Under the pieces are notes generated by a model, which saw only the letters and a program-made list of their open reading frames with translations, was not told the DNA's origin and did not search any database. DNA of 64,000 nucleotides from the NCBI GenBank assembly GCA_934504345.1, contig CAKSVR010000004.1, positions 1 to 64,000 of the forward strand, in the 5' to 3' direction. This DNA is from an uncultured Agathobaculum sp. GTDB lineage: Bacteria > Bacillota > Clostridia > Oscillospirales > Butyricicoccaceae. Numbering within the stretch: position 1 is the first letter of the stretch; each line of letters starts with the position of its first letter. Of the stretch, positions 32,926 to 41,219 are shown piece by piece. Made by a program: the position numbers and the translations under genes.

Positions 32926-33049
32926 TGTGATTGGCATTATTAAACTTCTCTGCAAAATATTTGGTATTTTGCAGTAGATTATGCCAACATCTTCATTTCT
33001 TTTTTCAGGCCGTCCCTGTGCTTTGTGTGCAGGGACGGTTTGTAATTTT
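32926..33049 (+). ncRNA. Candidate small regulatory RNA (about 124 nt)
   Basis: The interval has its own promoter and a terminator (9-bp stem CCGTCCCTG / CAGGGACGG at 33010-33038, then a T-rich stretch). The 5' half folds into a two-storey hairpin: outer stem TTGGCATTAT (32931-32940) with ATTATGCCAA (32978-32987, one mismatch) and a perfect 10-bp inner stem CTGCAAAATA / TATTTTGCAG (32950-32974). Between the two structures lies an unpaired pyrimidine tract (about 32990-33007) that could pair with purine-rich ribosome binding sites. No ORF with a binding site is present. It matches no RNA family I can name. The RNA itself is inferred, not demonstrated. Confidence 0.55.
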
Positions 33050-33084
33050 GAGAAAAAAACAGGGTCGGACAGCACGCGGGAGAA

Positions 33085-34092
33085 TCAGTATCCGTAACCG
33101 GATTTCCAGCGCTGGAGCGCGAGCGAGGCGTTCTTGTAGCTTACGTCCGCGGTGGGTGTACCGGCGGGCACGCCGAGGATGGCCGCATCGCTCTGACGGA
33201 CGTAACCGCTGGTTTTCCAGCGCTCGAGCGCCTGCTCGTAGGCGCGGGTCTGGGCATTGGCGGCGAAATTCGCCTCCGCATTGCCGATATTGAACTGATA
33301 ATTGCGCCAGCCGAGTGTCGGCGTGCCGTTCAGGAACCCGGTCAGCCCGGCGACCGACAGGCTGTAATCGCGGTCGGCGTTGAACTGGCTGAGCGTCGCC
33401 TGTGCCTGCTGGAGCGAAGCATTTTCGGCGGCTGTGTAGTAGCTGCTCTCGGCGGCAGCCGTCTGTTCATCGGCGGCATTCTGCGCCGCCGCGCGGGCGG
33501 AGAGCCGCGCCTTACCGAGCGCGTTCAGGTCGCTGCGGTACTGGTTGTCCACCGCGATGCGGCTGGATTCCGCCATGCCGGTCGTGGCGGCCTGTCCGCG
33601 TGCGCCCATGTTCAGGCCGAGCGCCGCGAGCTTTTCCTCGTTGGACACGGCGGACTGGCGGGCATTGATGTCGGTCTGGCGCATACCGGCGGCGTAGTCG
33701 CTCTCGATGGAGGCCAGATTGCTCTCCAGCTGCCTGGCAATGCGGCTGCGTGCGGCTTCAAAGCGCTTGAAACGTGCGTTTTCCGCCGCATCATACAGAC
33801 TGCTGACACGGTTCGCACCGGTTTTCGTGCTCGAAACCGAATACGGACGATAATCGCCGTTCCACGTTGACACGGCATCGTTGGATGCGACCTTGCCGCC
33901 GAGGCCGAGCGCATCGATCTTGTTCTGGCGTTCGCTGAGCAGCTGCTGGCGCTTGGACGAGTCAGTCGTGTTCGCGATGGCCGCCGAATAGTCGAAATTG
34001 TCCTTGTAGCCCTTTGTGGCTTTGGTGATAGCCGATGTGATGGCCGCAGCGGCTTTGGCTGCTGTTTTTACATTTGATGTTTTGACTGCCAA
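33085..34092 (-). CDS. Phage-type internal virion/ejection-like protein
   Basis: A 335-residue, alanine-rich, largely helical protein that is last in the phage cassette. Residues about 100-270 look like long helices or coiled coil with many Ala, Gln and Arg. The C-terminus carries two related WK-G-Y words (ALERWKTSGYVRQSDAAILG and ALQRWKSGYGY) around GVPAGTPTAD, a pattern I associate with structural proteins of Clostridia phages. In short-tailed phages this position, after the tail-hub gene, holds internal or ejection proteins. AAAGGAGG precedes the ATG. The assignment is by position and composition. Confidence 0.55.
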   Translation of the reverse strand: MAVKTSNVKTAAKAAAAITSAITKATKGYKDNFDYSAAIANTTDSSKRQQLLSERQNKIDALGLGGKVASNDAVSTWNGDYRPYSVSSTKTGANRVSSLYDAAENARFKRFEAARSRIARQLESNLASIESDYAAGMRQTDINARQSAVSNEEKLAALGLNMGARGQAATTGMAESSRIAVDNQYRSDLNALGKARLSARAAAQNAADEQTAAAESSYYTAAENASLQQAQATLSQFNADRDYSLSVAGLTGFLNGTPTLGWRNYQFNIGNAEANFAANAQTRAYEQALERWKTSGYVRQSDAAILGVPAGTPTADVSYKNASLALQRWKSGYGY

Positions 34093-34108
34093 AAGGGAAA
34101 CCTCCTTT

Positions 34109-35929
34109 CTAAATTACGGTCTGTCCCTGTGTCCAGCGGATGGTGAGCGCCAGCAGGCCGAACGGCTCATTGGGCCGGTCGTTGCCGATGCGAACCGCAA
34201 ACAGCGGGCTGCGGTGCTGCTTCCATCGGGTGCGGTAGCTGACCGCGCCGGGCACGCAGCGGAACGAAAACCGCGAGAAATCCAGTGTTTTCAGCGAAAA
34301 CAGATCCATATTGCGCGAAAGCGTGAGCTGCTTGCCGTTTTCGTTCTCATACTGGATGGTAGCGCCCGAGCGAGAGTACGGCATGAGAGTCGGCACGACA
34401 TCGCGCACGGTCTTGAAGCGGCTCCAGTCCGCGAGGGGCAGGGTAGGCGTGCGCCAGTAGGCATCGATGGCGGCCTCATCATCGCAGTAGGCATGGGGTT
34501 CGTCCGTGCGGGCGAAGCGGCACAGCCGACCGTCCGCCGTGCCGAACCACAGTTGTCCATCCAGCACGGTCAGGCACTGCGCGGGCACATTATCCCAGAA
34601 AAACCACGCCGGATCGCCGTTTTCCTCGTACAGTGCGCCGTCGGCCACATACATATGCCCGTTCACCGCGAGATAGTATTTGCCCTCGAAAACCGCCGCG
34701 CAGGCATTGCTCAGGCCGTCCTCGCGCTCGAGCTTGGCGAGGATGGCATCCGAAACCGACCGCATCGTGCGCTGTTCCGCGACCGCCGTGCCGAAAATAC
34801 CCTGTACGCCGCGCGCCGAGAGGAACATCGGCATATCGTTCAGCGCCGCAAAGCAGCGGGAGGACACCGCGCCCGCGCCCTGAGCGCCCTGCTTGAGCGG
34901 ATACAGCGCCGCACCATCATCCGCCATCATGTAGGTGCGGAGAAAGCTGGCTGCCTCCTGCGAACCGTCGGATTTGAGCACGATCTGGCTCTCATACTGC
35001 TTGAGATAGCCCATAACAGCCGAGGCATCCGTGCCCATGCGGGCGTAGCCGGTGTCCGGGAAGTAGGTCGGATCGTACAGTCCGCTCTGCCAGTCGCAGT
35101 TGGGCTCGTCCGGGTTGCCGGAAAGGAACACGCGGGTATCGTTTTTGCCGCCGTACAGTCCGGCAAAGCGGCATTTGTTGATCTTGTCCGCATAGCCGCT
35201 GACGGTTTTGGAGAATGCGATGGATACATTCGCCAGCCCGTTGGCATTCGGTGGCGCAGCGGAGAGCGTCACAAGGCCGGTCGTGCGGTTGACTGCCGCC
35301 ACCGTGACCGCCGTGCCGTCGACCTCGGCCGTTACCTCGGCATTGTCGAGCTCCTTGGCATCCACCTGAAACTGGGTGGCCGACCCGTTGCCGACAAAGG
35401 TGTTGATGCGCTTGGGTGTCAAAAGATTTACCGCCTCGTAGCTCGTGCCGCCGCCGGTCGGCGCGGCGGAGATGGTTGTCGTCGGCACATAGGCACTGTC
35501 GCTTACGCAAACCGCTTCCCAGACGGTGTTATCGGCATTTTTGCGTACCGCGCGATAGGTCTTGCCGTCCAGCAGATACAGCGTGCCGTTCATCGTGAAC
35601 GACTGCGAGAACGCCTCGTTCATGTCCGCGCACAGTTCGGTCTGTGTGCCGTCCGGTGCCCGAAAGAACAGCTTCGTGCCCGCGTGTACCGCGCAGCCAA
35701 TGCCGTCCGGCATGGCGAACAGCCCGTAGACCGGCGCCTCAAACCACGCCTGCGTGTGCCAGCCCGTGCGCTTGACGAGGAAATCGTTCTGATCGCAGAT
35801 CATGTTCTGAAGATCGGGCGAGCGGGAGAGCGAAACCTTGGTCGGATGGGTGCGGCAGTCCAGCCCGCCGAAGCGGCTGACGACCGTCTGCTGCTCGAGC
35901 TCGCAGTTCGGAAATTCGTAAGCCCGCAT
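34109..35929 (-). CDS. Phage tail-hub / DNA-stabilisation-like protein
   Basis: A 606-residue protein rich in beta structure, with many short strands and W/F/Y-containing turns (GLYDPTYFPDTGYARMG, KYYLAVNGHMYVADGAL, LWFGTADGRLCRF), suggesting a beta-propeller or jelly-roll. Its order after capsid and connector matches the stabilisation or tail-hub proteins of short-tailed phages such as P22 gp10. The N-terminus RAYEFPNCELEQQTVVSRFGG and the block RSPDLQNMICDQNDFLVKRTG are the parts I would search with. Its ATG overlaps the stop of the upstream connector gene. Confidence 0.6.
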   Translation of the reverse strand: MRAYEFPNCELEQQTVVSRFGGLDCRTHPTKVSLSRSPDLQNMICDQNDFLVKRTGWHTQAWFEAPVYGLFAMPDGIGCAVHAGTKLFFRAPDGTQTELCADMNEAFSQSFTMNGTLYLLDGKTYRAVRKNADNTVWEAVCVSDSAYVPTTTISAAPTGGGTSYEAVNLLTPKRINTFVGNGSATQFQVDAKELDNAEVTAEVDGTAVTVAAVNRTTGLVTLSAAPPNANGLANVSIAFSKTVSGYADKINKCRFAGLYGGKNDTRVFLSGNPDEPNCDWQSGLYDPTYFPDTGYARMGTDASAVMGYLKQYESQIVLKSDGSQEAASFLRTYMMADDGAALYPLKQGAQGAGAVSSRCFAALNDMPMFLSARGVQGIFGTAVAEQRTMRSVSDAILAKLEREDGLSNACAAVFEGKYYLAVNGHMYVADGALYEENGDPAWFFWDNVPAQCLTVLDGQLWFGTADGRLCRFARTDEPHAYCDDEAAIDAYWRTPTLPLADWSRFKTVRDVVPTLMPYSRSGATIQYENENGKQLTLSRNMDLFSLKTLDFSRFSFRCVPGAVSYRTRWKQHRSPLFAVRIGNDRPNEPFGLLALTIRWTQGQTVI

Positions 35930-36297
35930 CAGATCATCTCCTGAATGCCGGTGAACTGCGCCGGGCAGTGCAGCAGCAGCCGGTCGGTGTATTCATTGGC
36001 CGCCCAGTTGAATTTCGCCTTGTCGTCATCTGCCACGAGCAGCGCCGCCAGCCCGTAGGGGAAGCATTCGCGCACCAGCCACTCGGCGGCAGGCAGTTCG
36101 TCGCCCAAAGCGCTGATGCGCGGCGGCACCAGCAGCTCGTCCTCGTTGTTTGCGCGGCGTTCGGCGTTGATCTCGCGCAGGCTGTTCACCAGCAGCTGGT
36201 TGAGCGCACCGAGCGCGAACTGCTCGTAATACGCGCCGCTCTCCGGCGTTTCAGAGAGCAGATTAAGCGCCGCGCGGAAGCATTCGGTTCCAGTCAT
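35929..36297 (-). CDS. Phage head-tail connector-like protein
   Basis: A 122-residue, mostly helical protein (FRAALNLLSETPESGAYYEQ, GALNQLLVNSLREINAERRA, YGLAALLVADDDKAKFNWAA) directly after the capsid gene, the place of head-completion or adaptor proteins. AAGGAGG precedes the ATG at 36297. Upstream in-frame codons fall in the purine-rich repeat and are not counted. It overlaps the next gene by one base. Confidence 0.6.
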   Translation of the reverse strand: MTGTECFRAALNLLSETPESGAYYEQFALGALNQLLVNSLREINAERRANNEDELLVPPRISALGDELPAAEWLVRECFPYGLAALLVADDDKAKFNWAANEYTDRLLLHCPAQFTGIQEMI

Positions 36298-36317
36298 AAC
36301 AAAACCTCCTTCTTGGT

Positions 36318-36397
36318 TCTCAGAGTGAAGATTGGAGAGTTGAGAGTGAAGAGAAATGAGAATCTCCACTCTCCACTCCTCACTCTCCACTCTTTTA
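36318..36397. repeat. Purine-rich inverted repeat inside the phage cassette (1)
   Basis: GTGAAGATTGGAGAGTTGAG-type words on the left and CTCCACTCTCCACTCCTCAC words on the right form an imperfect stem between the capsid and connector genes. It belongs to the same family as the copy between gpmI and eno. Confidence 0.75.
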
Positions 36398-36398
36398 T

Positions 36399-37430
36399 TT
36401 AGCCGTTGACCACGGCAGACGGATAGCTCGTGCCCTGCACCGCATAGGCGCGGATCTTGCAGCCGCTCTCGGCGGTCAGCACGGTGCCGGCGGTGTAATC
36501 CTTGGCGGAATCCGAATAGCGCGGGTCAGAGCCGTCGAGCGTGCAGCGGATCTTGCCGAGGCCGGAGATCTTGCCGCCCGCGATGACCGGTGCGGCGGAA
36601 ACCGAATCCTCCGCGACCAGCGCATACACGCCGCCGCACTTTGCGCCGAGCACATACGCATCATAGTAGTGGCGGCCCTCGATGAGCGCACCGGACACGC
36701 CGACCGGGTCCTCATGCACCTTGGCATCCGCGATCTTGTACGGCATAAGCACCGCATCCTTATGCGCCACGAGGAAGAAAACATTCTCCGGCAGATAGCT
36801 CTTGGGCACGCGGACCACGTTCATGCCGAACACCTCGCCGCACACGCCCTTGGCGATGGACTGGCGCGCCAGAACATCCACGCCCGCGAACTCATCCGAG
36901 GTGCACACCAGCTTGTACATCTCGCTCGTCAGGTACAGATAGCGGTTGTCGTCCGGCACGAGTGCATCGTCGAGCGCCTGCGAGGCATCCGCGATCTTGC
37001 TGATGATGTTCGCCTTGGTCGGCTTTGCGCTCTCTGCGATGGTGCCCGCCATGGTGACAAAGCGCTTGAACGCATACTTGTCCGCCGCCGGCGTGGACTT
37101 TTCGTTCAGCTGGAGGCGCAGCATATCGGCCGCGTTCTTGACAAGGTTCTGGTCGAGATTGTTGCCCTTGTCGATGGTCAGCGTGAACGCCTTGTCCTGT
37201 GTCATGGTGAGCTCCTGCACAACGTCCTGCATCTCGGTGACGTCGCCGTAGCGCTTGAGGCCGCCGTCGCGGTCGTAATCGACCTCCTCGACCGTGATGG
37301 GCGTGTACACCTTGAGGGTCTTCACGCCGGTCAGGTCGAACGTGTCGGCGGTCTTGCCCTTGATAAAGGATGCACGGGTGAATACCTCTGCGATCTGGTC
37401 GGAATACTTGCTTGCGAGATTGATAGCCAT
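36399..37430 (-). CDS. Major capsid protein with C-terminal Ig-like/FN3-like domain
   Basis: A 343-residue phage coat protein: MAINLASKYSDQIAEVFTRA at the N-terminus, LTGVKTLKVYTPITVEEVDY, then the LTIDKGNNLDQNLVKNAADM helix and AADKYAFKRFVTMAG, as in coat proteins of gut Clostridia phages. Residues about 290-343 (GKIRCTLDGSDPRYSDSAKD, then YTAGTVLTAESGCKIRAYAV) match the pattern of the CHB_HEX_C/FN3-like beta-sandwich (CTLDGSDP...YTAGT...IRAYA), a surface-displayed Ig-like module. The ATG at 37430 follows AGGAGG; a few upstream in-frame codons contain that site. Confidence 0.75.
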   Translation of the reverse strand: MAINLASKYSDQIAEVFTRASFIKGKTADTFDLTGVKTLKVYTPITVEEVDYDRDGGLKRYGDVTEMQDVVQELTMTQDKAFTLTIDKGNNLDQNLVKNAADMLRLQLNEKSTPAADKYAFKRFVTMAGTIAESAKPTKANIISKIADASQALDDALVPDDNRYLYLTSEMYKLVCTSDEFAGVDVLARQSIAKGVCGEVFGMNVVRVPKSYLPENVFFLVAHKDAVLMPYKIADAKVHEDPVGVSGALIEGRHYYDAYVLGAKCGGVYALVAEDSVSAAPVIAGGKISGLGKIRCTLDGSDPRYSDSAKDYTAGTVLTAESGCKIRAYAVQGTSYPSAVVNG

Positions 37431-37465
37431 AAAATTTACCTCCTGCATAGTTGTTAGATAGGTTA

Positions 37466-37556
37466 TTTAAGAGTGGAGAGTGCAGAGTTGAGAGTGAAGA
37501 GAACGAAAGCGTGACGAAATCTACACTCTTCACTCTTCAATCTCCACTCTTTTTTA
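37466..37556. repeat. Purine-rich inverted repeat inside the phage cassette (2)
   Basis: AGAGTGGAGAGTGCAGAGTT-type words pair in pattern with ACACTCTTCACTCTTCAATC and the following words, across a small AACGAAAGCGTGACG centre. It lies between the scaffold and capsid genes and touches the scaffold stop codon. Confidence 0.75.
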
Positions 37557-38045
37557 CTTTCCCAAGAGTGCGAGCGTTACCGGGTCAACGCCGGTGGGCT
37601 CGCCGTCCGACTGCGCCGGACCGACCGCCGCGCGGCGGTTCTTCTGGTTCATCTCGAGCGCCGCGAGCTCGTCCTTGAGCTCGGCAATCTCCCACTTGCG
37701 GTACGCGGACACGAGCGAGCCCTCCTGCTGTGCCCATTCCCACACCTGAGGCGGGATGTCCTCCGGACGAACATCCGGGTATTCCTCGACGAATGCGGCG
37801 TAGATCTGGCCGTTCGGCATCGCGTTTGCCGCGCGGTTGCGGCGGATGTAGGCGTTGTGCTTGGAAAGGCCCTGCGCTGCGGCTTCGAGCAGCTCGTCCA
37901 TCGTCAGCTCGACCACCTCGCCGTCCGCCTCGACCGGATAGGTCTGCTCGGCGGGCTGCGGCTGGTTTTCCGCCGCCTCGTTCGGCGCGAACGGATTGAC
38001 CGCCATTTCCTGCTCGGGATTAGGATTCATTGCTGTTTTCTGCAT
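37554..38045 (-). CDS. Phage scaffolding-like protein
   Basis: A 163-residue, acidic and Gln/Ala/Pro-rich protein between portal and capsid, the normal place of a scaffold. It has a disordered N-terminus (PNPEQEMAVNPFAPNEAAEN), a helical middle (VELTMDELLEAAAQGLSKHN) and a Lys/Arg-containing C-terminal helix (KWEIAELKDELAALEMNQKN) suited to capsid binding. AAGGAGG precedes the ATG, which overlaps the end of the portal gene by 26 bases. Confidence 0.65.
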   Translation of the reverse strand: MQKTAMNPNPEQEMAVNPFAPNEAAENQPQPAEQTYPVEADGEVVELTMDELLEAAAQGLSKHNAYIRRNRAANAMPNGQIYAAFVEEYPDVRPEDIPPQVWEWAQQEGSLVSAYRKWEIAELKDELAALEMNQKNRRAAVGPAQSDGEPTGVDPVTLALLGK

Positions 38046-39579
38046 TACTGTTTGCCTCCTTTTGCTGCTGTCGCTGTACGCGGAGTGCGTGCAGCAGGTC
38101 GTGTTTGCCGCGCACCTGATAATCAGGTACGTTTTCCAGATATACGAGCGGGTCAGAGATAACGCCGCTCTCCAGCAGATGATCGTTCGTCATCGTCTGC
38201 ATGGTTTCGGACCAGTAGCTGGCTGCGCCGACATCCACCTGCAAACGCAGGTCCTGTCCGGCAAGGGCGGAGAAGTCGAAGCTGCGCTTTTCGGGTTCGC
38301 CGCCGTCCTCACCCGGGAGCACCAGCGTGCGCACGCCGTAGTGCGCGCCCATCATATCGAGGAAAATGCGCGCCCAGTCCTCGGTGAAGCGGTAGAACTC
38401 CATTTTCGTCAGCTCGAGCGGCGCGGCAGTGGCGTTCTGCACTGCGATGATAGCCGAGGTGTTGTCCGGTGTGACCGTGCCGAGCGCAGCTTCGCTTGCG
38501 CCCATGAGCTCTGCGGTGTCGGTCATCATCTGGCGCAGCAGCGCGAGCACCTGCGCGGAAATATCCGGTGCGCGGAACGCCGCCGCGATGGCCTCGTTCG
38601 GGTTGCCGCGCATGGCGATAGCCTTGCCGACATCGTTCGACCAGCCGTTCGGAAAACGGGTCGCATCGTACACGATCTTGGGGAACGCCACCTGCTTGAT
38701 GCACTGAACGTACATCGAATACAGCTTGTTGATGGCGATCTGGTTCGGGATGGCCTCGGTCAGCGGGCTTTCGCCGTGGCACGAGCCGCGCACACGGTTC
38801 CAGCACAGGTGCGTCACCGGATACAGCCGATAGGGAAGCACCTTTTCGCGCATCACGGTTGCATTTCGTGTGGTCTTGCAGAACGCGATGCCGTTTTGGG
38901 CGCGGCGCATATGCAGGAGCACAGTCACGCGCTCGCCGTCCGTCGAGGTGCGGTAGCGATGGTATTCGCCGCTGTCGTCCGGCCGGATGGCCTCGATCTC
39001 GTCCTCGGAGAGTCCGTTCTCCCGCGCTTCGCGGCGGACCTCGTCCGCATCGCGCCGCATGGCGATGATGATATACGGCTGGCGCTGTACCTCGTCGCAG
39101 GCGGCGTTGCCGAAGCAGATGTTCGTGGAATCAATCAGCTCCACCGCAATATCGCCCTTGACCGCCTGACCGGTTTCGAGCGCCGGGTCGAAGTGCATAT
39201 AGAAGCACGCATCGCCGTCCACACAGGCGTTTTTCAGCAGCGGGCGGCCGAGCGCCTTGACACCCGAGCGTTCGATAGCGGATGCGAATGCGCGCTCCAG
39301 TACGCGGGCGGTTTCGCGGCCCTTGTCGTCCATATCGAACGGCTGGGCGCGCACCGCAACATCATCGGACACCAGCATGGACACGAACAGGTTGACACAG
39401 CGCCGCAGCACGTTGAAGATGAGCGGGTCGAGCGACTGCACGCGCAGGCCCTCCCACTGCCTGCCGAGGTAGAACGCCTCGTTGCGCCGCACGCGGTCGT
39501 ACAGTCCGATGGAGCGCTTGTAATCGCGGTCGCGCTCGTATTTCTTCCAGATAGCCGTCGGTGACGGATCAAATTTCAT
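38020..39579 (-). CDS. Phage portal protein
   Basis: The portal forms the dodecameric ring through which DNA enters the capsid. The 519-residue protein has the N-terminal KYERDRDYKRSIGLYDRVRRNEAFY, the central PYRLYPVTHLCWNRVRGSCHGES region, PNQIAINKLYSMYVQ, an ALLRQMMTDTAELMGASEAAL helix followed by TPDNTSAIIAVQNATAAPLE, and a charged Gln-rich C-terminus. This is the pattern of P22-type portals in gut prophages. Its ATG overlaps the stop of the small membrane protein gene by 11 bases. Confidence 0.8.
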   Translation of the reverse strand: MKFDPSPTAIWKKYERDRDYKRSIGLYDRVRRNEAFYLGRQWEGLRVQSLDPLIFNVLRRCVNLFVSMLVSDDVAVRAQPFDMDDKGRETARVLERAFASAIERSGVKALGRPLLKNACVDGDACFYMHFDPALETGQAVKGDIAVELIDSTNICFGNAACDEVQRQPYIIIAMRRDADEVRREARENGLSEDEIEAIRPDDSGEYHRYRTSTDGERVTVLLHMRRAQNGIAFCKTTRNATVMREKVLPYRLYPVTHLCWNRVRGSCHGESPLTEAIPNQIAINKLYSMYVQCIKQVAFPKIVYDATRFPNGWSNDVGKAIAMRGNPNEAIAAAFRAPDISAQVLALLRQMMTDTAELMGASEAALGTVTPDNTSAIIAVQNATAAPLELTKMEFYRFTEDWARIFLDMMGAHYGVRTLVLPGEDGGEPEKRSFDFSALAGQDLRLQVDVGAASYWSETMQTMTNDHLLESGVISDPLVYLENVPDYQVRGKHDLLHALRVQRQQQKEANSNAENSNES

Positions 39580-39760
39580 CGTTGTCCTCCTCTCTGCCGT
39601 AGTTCATCAGCGCCGTAAGGTCGCGGCTGAGCGTGTCCTCGGGCGCATCCTCTTCGGTGTGCTCCTTGGGCATCCGCTGCGGCAGAACCACACCGCCGGA
39701 GATGACCGCGCCGGTCAGAACCAGCACCGCCGCGGCTAAAGCATACGTTAAGATTTCCAT
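39569..39760 (-). CDS. Small single-pass membrane protein in the phage cassette
   Basis: A 63-residue protein with one hydrophobic helix (MEILTYALAAAVLVLTGAVI) and an acidic tail (KEHTEEDAPEDTLSRDLTAL). AAGGAGGG precedes the ATG at 39760. It lies between large terminase and portal and overlaps the portal start. A holin role is conceivable from its shape but no endolysin is present. I do not recognise a family. Confidence 0.5.
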   Translation of the reverse strand: MEILTYALAAAVLVLTGAVISGGVVLPQRMPKEHTEEDAPEDTLSRDLTALMNYGREEDNDEI

Positions 39761-39780
39761 TGTACCCTCCTTGTTTTGTT

Positions 39781-39917
39781 CAGAGTGGAGAGTGGAGATT
39801 GGAGAGTGGAGAGAATGTACGCGCACAGCGCGTATTCAATCATCGCCGCAGGCGATACCACATCTTCACTCTCAACTCCTCACTCTCCACTCTCTTTTTG
39901 GCTCTCCACTCTTTTTT
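39781..39917. repeat. Purine-rich inverted repeat inside the phage cassette (3)
   Basis: Arms of GAGTGGAGAGTGGAGATTGG and TTCACTCTCAACTCCTCACT type enclose two small hairpins (GCGCACAGCGC and ATCGCCGCAGGCGAT). This is the fullest copy of the family and has the same overall plan as the AT-rich elements. Confidence 0.8.
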
Positions 39918-39924
39918 GCGGTTC

Positions 39925-41199
39925 TCAGAACCGCAAAAACTCTCCTACCTCGCAGTCATACGCCGACTGCGGCACAGCCTTCACCGGCTCATGCACGGTC
40001 GCCGCGTACCCGCGGAGTGCATCCGGCGCGTGGGTCAGCTCGTGCGGCGTGTTCGCCGTGTCGGACGGATTGCGCTTGTCGTGCTGCAAAGCGGGCAGCG
40101 TGCGGATGAGATTGCGGCAGGTGTCGAACATCGTCAGCCGAGGCCGCAGTACACCGTCTGCATCCTTTTTCGGCAGGAGCAGCTCATGCAGTGCCAGCCA
40201 CCCGGAAACGCGCTCGTTGCTGCTCTTTTCGAAGTCCAGCCCGCAGTCCGCGAACAGCTCGACCGCGCTGCGGCCGGTTTCCTGACGGCGGTTCCACAGG
40301 TCGGGCGGCGCGAGGCGGCAGTCGATGTGTTCTCCGGCGGCTTCGCAGTCGAGGATACGCGCGGCAGCTTCGGAGATAATCAAACCGGGCTGATATAACT
40401 CTCTGTATACTACGCTCTGTCCGTCCGGGCTCTGCGCGATCCACAATGCCGCCAGCATATCCAGACCGTAATCGATCGTCAGATACCGCCGCCATTCCTT
40501 TGGGATGTCATACGGCTTGACAACGTGCATCTCGCGGGAAAATTCCGCGAAATACTGTCCGTCATTCAGCTCCCACACGCCGTCGAGCAGCGCCTTGCGG
40601 TCGGCAGGGGAGAGCAGCCGCAGCCGTTTCTCATAGCCCGCATCAGCTTTGCGGAGAAATGGGTTGTCGCCCAGCTTTGCGGGCAGGAACAGCCGCGTGC
40701 CGCCGTCGAACTCGTGCATGGTGTCGGGCGGCATCGAGTCGATGAACCGCGCCTTTACCCACTGGTGTCCCACACCGCCCGGATTGGTCGTGGCCTTGAT
40801 CTGCTTCGGGAACCCGTTCGTGCCGCGGATGCGCGACAGCAGATAGGTGAACTGGCTCTCGGTGAAGTGGGTCAGCTCGTCAAAGCGGATGACATCGTAT
40901 TCCGCACTCTGGTACTTGGTGACATCGCTTTCCGCATCGCAGTAGCCGAACTCGAGCGCAGAGCCGTTCGTAAAATCCCAGCGGTGCTCGCTCACCTTAT
41001 AGGTTGCAATGCACTGCGGATACAGCCGCAAAGCCGCCGGTACGAGTGAGCGCTCCAGCTCCGGCATGGTCCGTCGCAGCATGAGCTGCCGCGAACCCGG
41101 ACAGCAGACCGCGAACCGCAGGGCATCGAGCAGCTGGCCGTGGCTCTTGCCGCCGCCCGCCGCACCGCCGAACAGTGTTTCGAGCGCCTCGGACTGCAT
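39925..41199 (-). CDS. Phage terminase large subunit
   Basis: TerL is the ATPase and nuclease that packages DNA through the portal. Visible motifs: Walker A GGAAGGGKS shortly after the start, Walker B VIRFDE, the coupling region GTNGFPKQIKATTNPGGVGH, nuclease Asp in YLTIDYGLD and a final catalytic Asp in HAPDALRGY. The only in-frame ATG near the start is 41199, but the family's adenine-binding RQAAF motif lies just upstream of it in the same open frame. The true product may therefore begin earlier, by frameshift from the 70-residue ORF or at a GTG at 41430. Confidence 0.8.
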   Translation of the reverse strand: MQSEALETLFGGAAGGGKSHGQLLDALRFAVCCPGSRQLMLRRTMPELERSLVPAALRLYPQCIATYKVSEHRWDFTNGSALEFGYCDAESDVTKYQSAEYDVIRFDELTHFTESQFTYLLSRIRGTNGFPKQIKATTNPGGVGHQWVKARFIDSMPPDTMHEFDGGTRLFLPAKLGDNPFLRKADAGYEKRLRLLSPADRKALLDGVWELNDGQYFAEFSREMHVVKPYDIPKEWRRYLTIDYGLDMLAALWIAQSPDGQSVVYRELYQPGLIISEAAARILDCEAAGEHIDCRLAPPDLWNRRQETGRSAVELFADCGLDFEKSSNERVSGWLALHELLLPKKDADGVLRPRLTMFDTCRNLIRTLPALQHDKRNPSDTANTPHELTHAPDALRGYAATVHEPVKAVPQSAYDCEVGEFLRF

Positions 41200-41219
41200 G
41201 AACGCCGCCTGCCGCCGCG

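Noticed and set aside
32926..33049. Interpretation as a riboswitch or attenuator leader
   Set aside because: No plus-strand gene follows for 8.5 kb and the next genes are convergent, so there is nothing for a leader to control. A stand-alone RNA fits better.
33050..33084. Possible attachment-site (att) sequence at the cassette boundary
   Set aside because: I found no direct repeat shared between the two ends of the cassette and no tRNA next to it. The nearest tRNA is at 54.6 kb.
34016..39564. Long plus-strand open frames (642 and 522 codons) opposite the phage cassette
   Set aside because: They are antisense shadows of the tail-hub and portal genes in GC-rich DNA. They lack ribosome binding sites and show histidine/arginine/leucine-rich composition with no domain.
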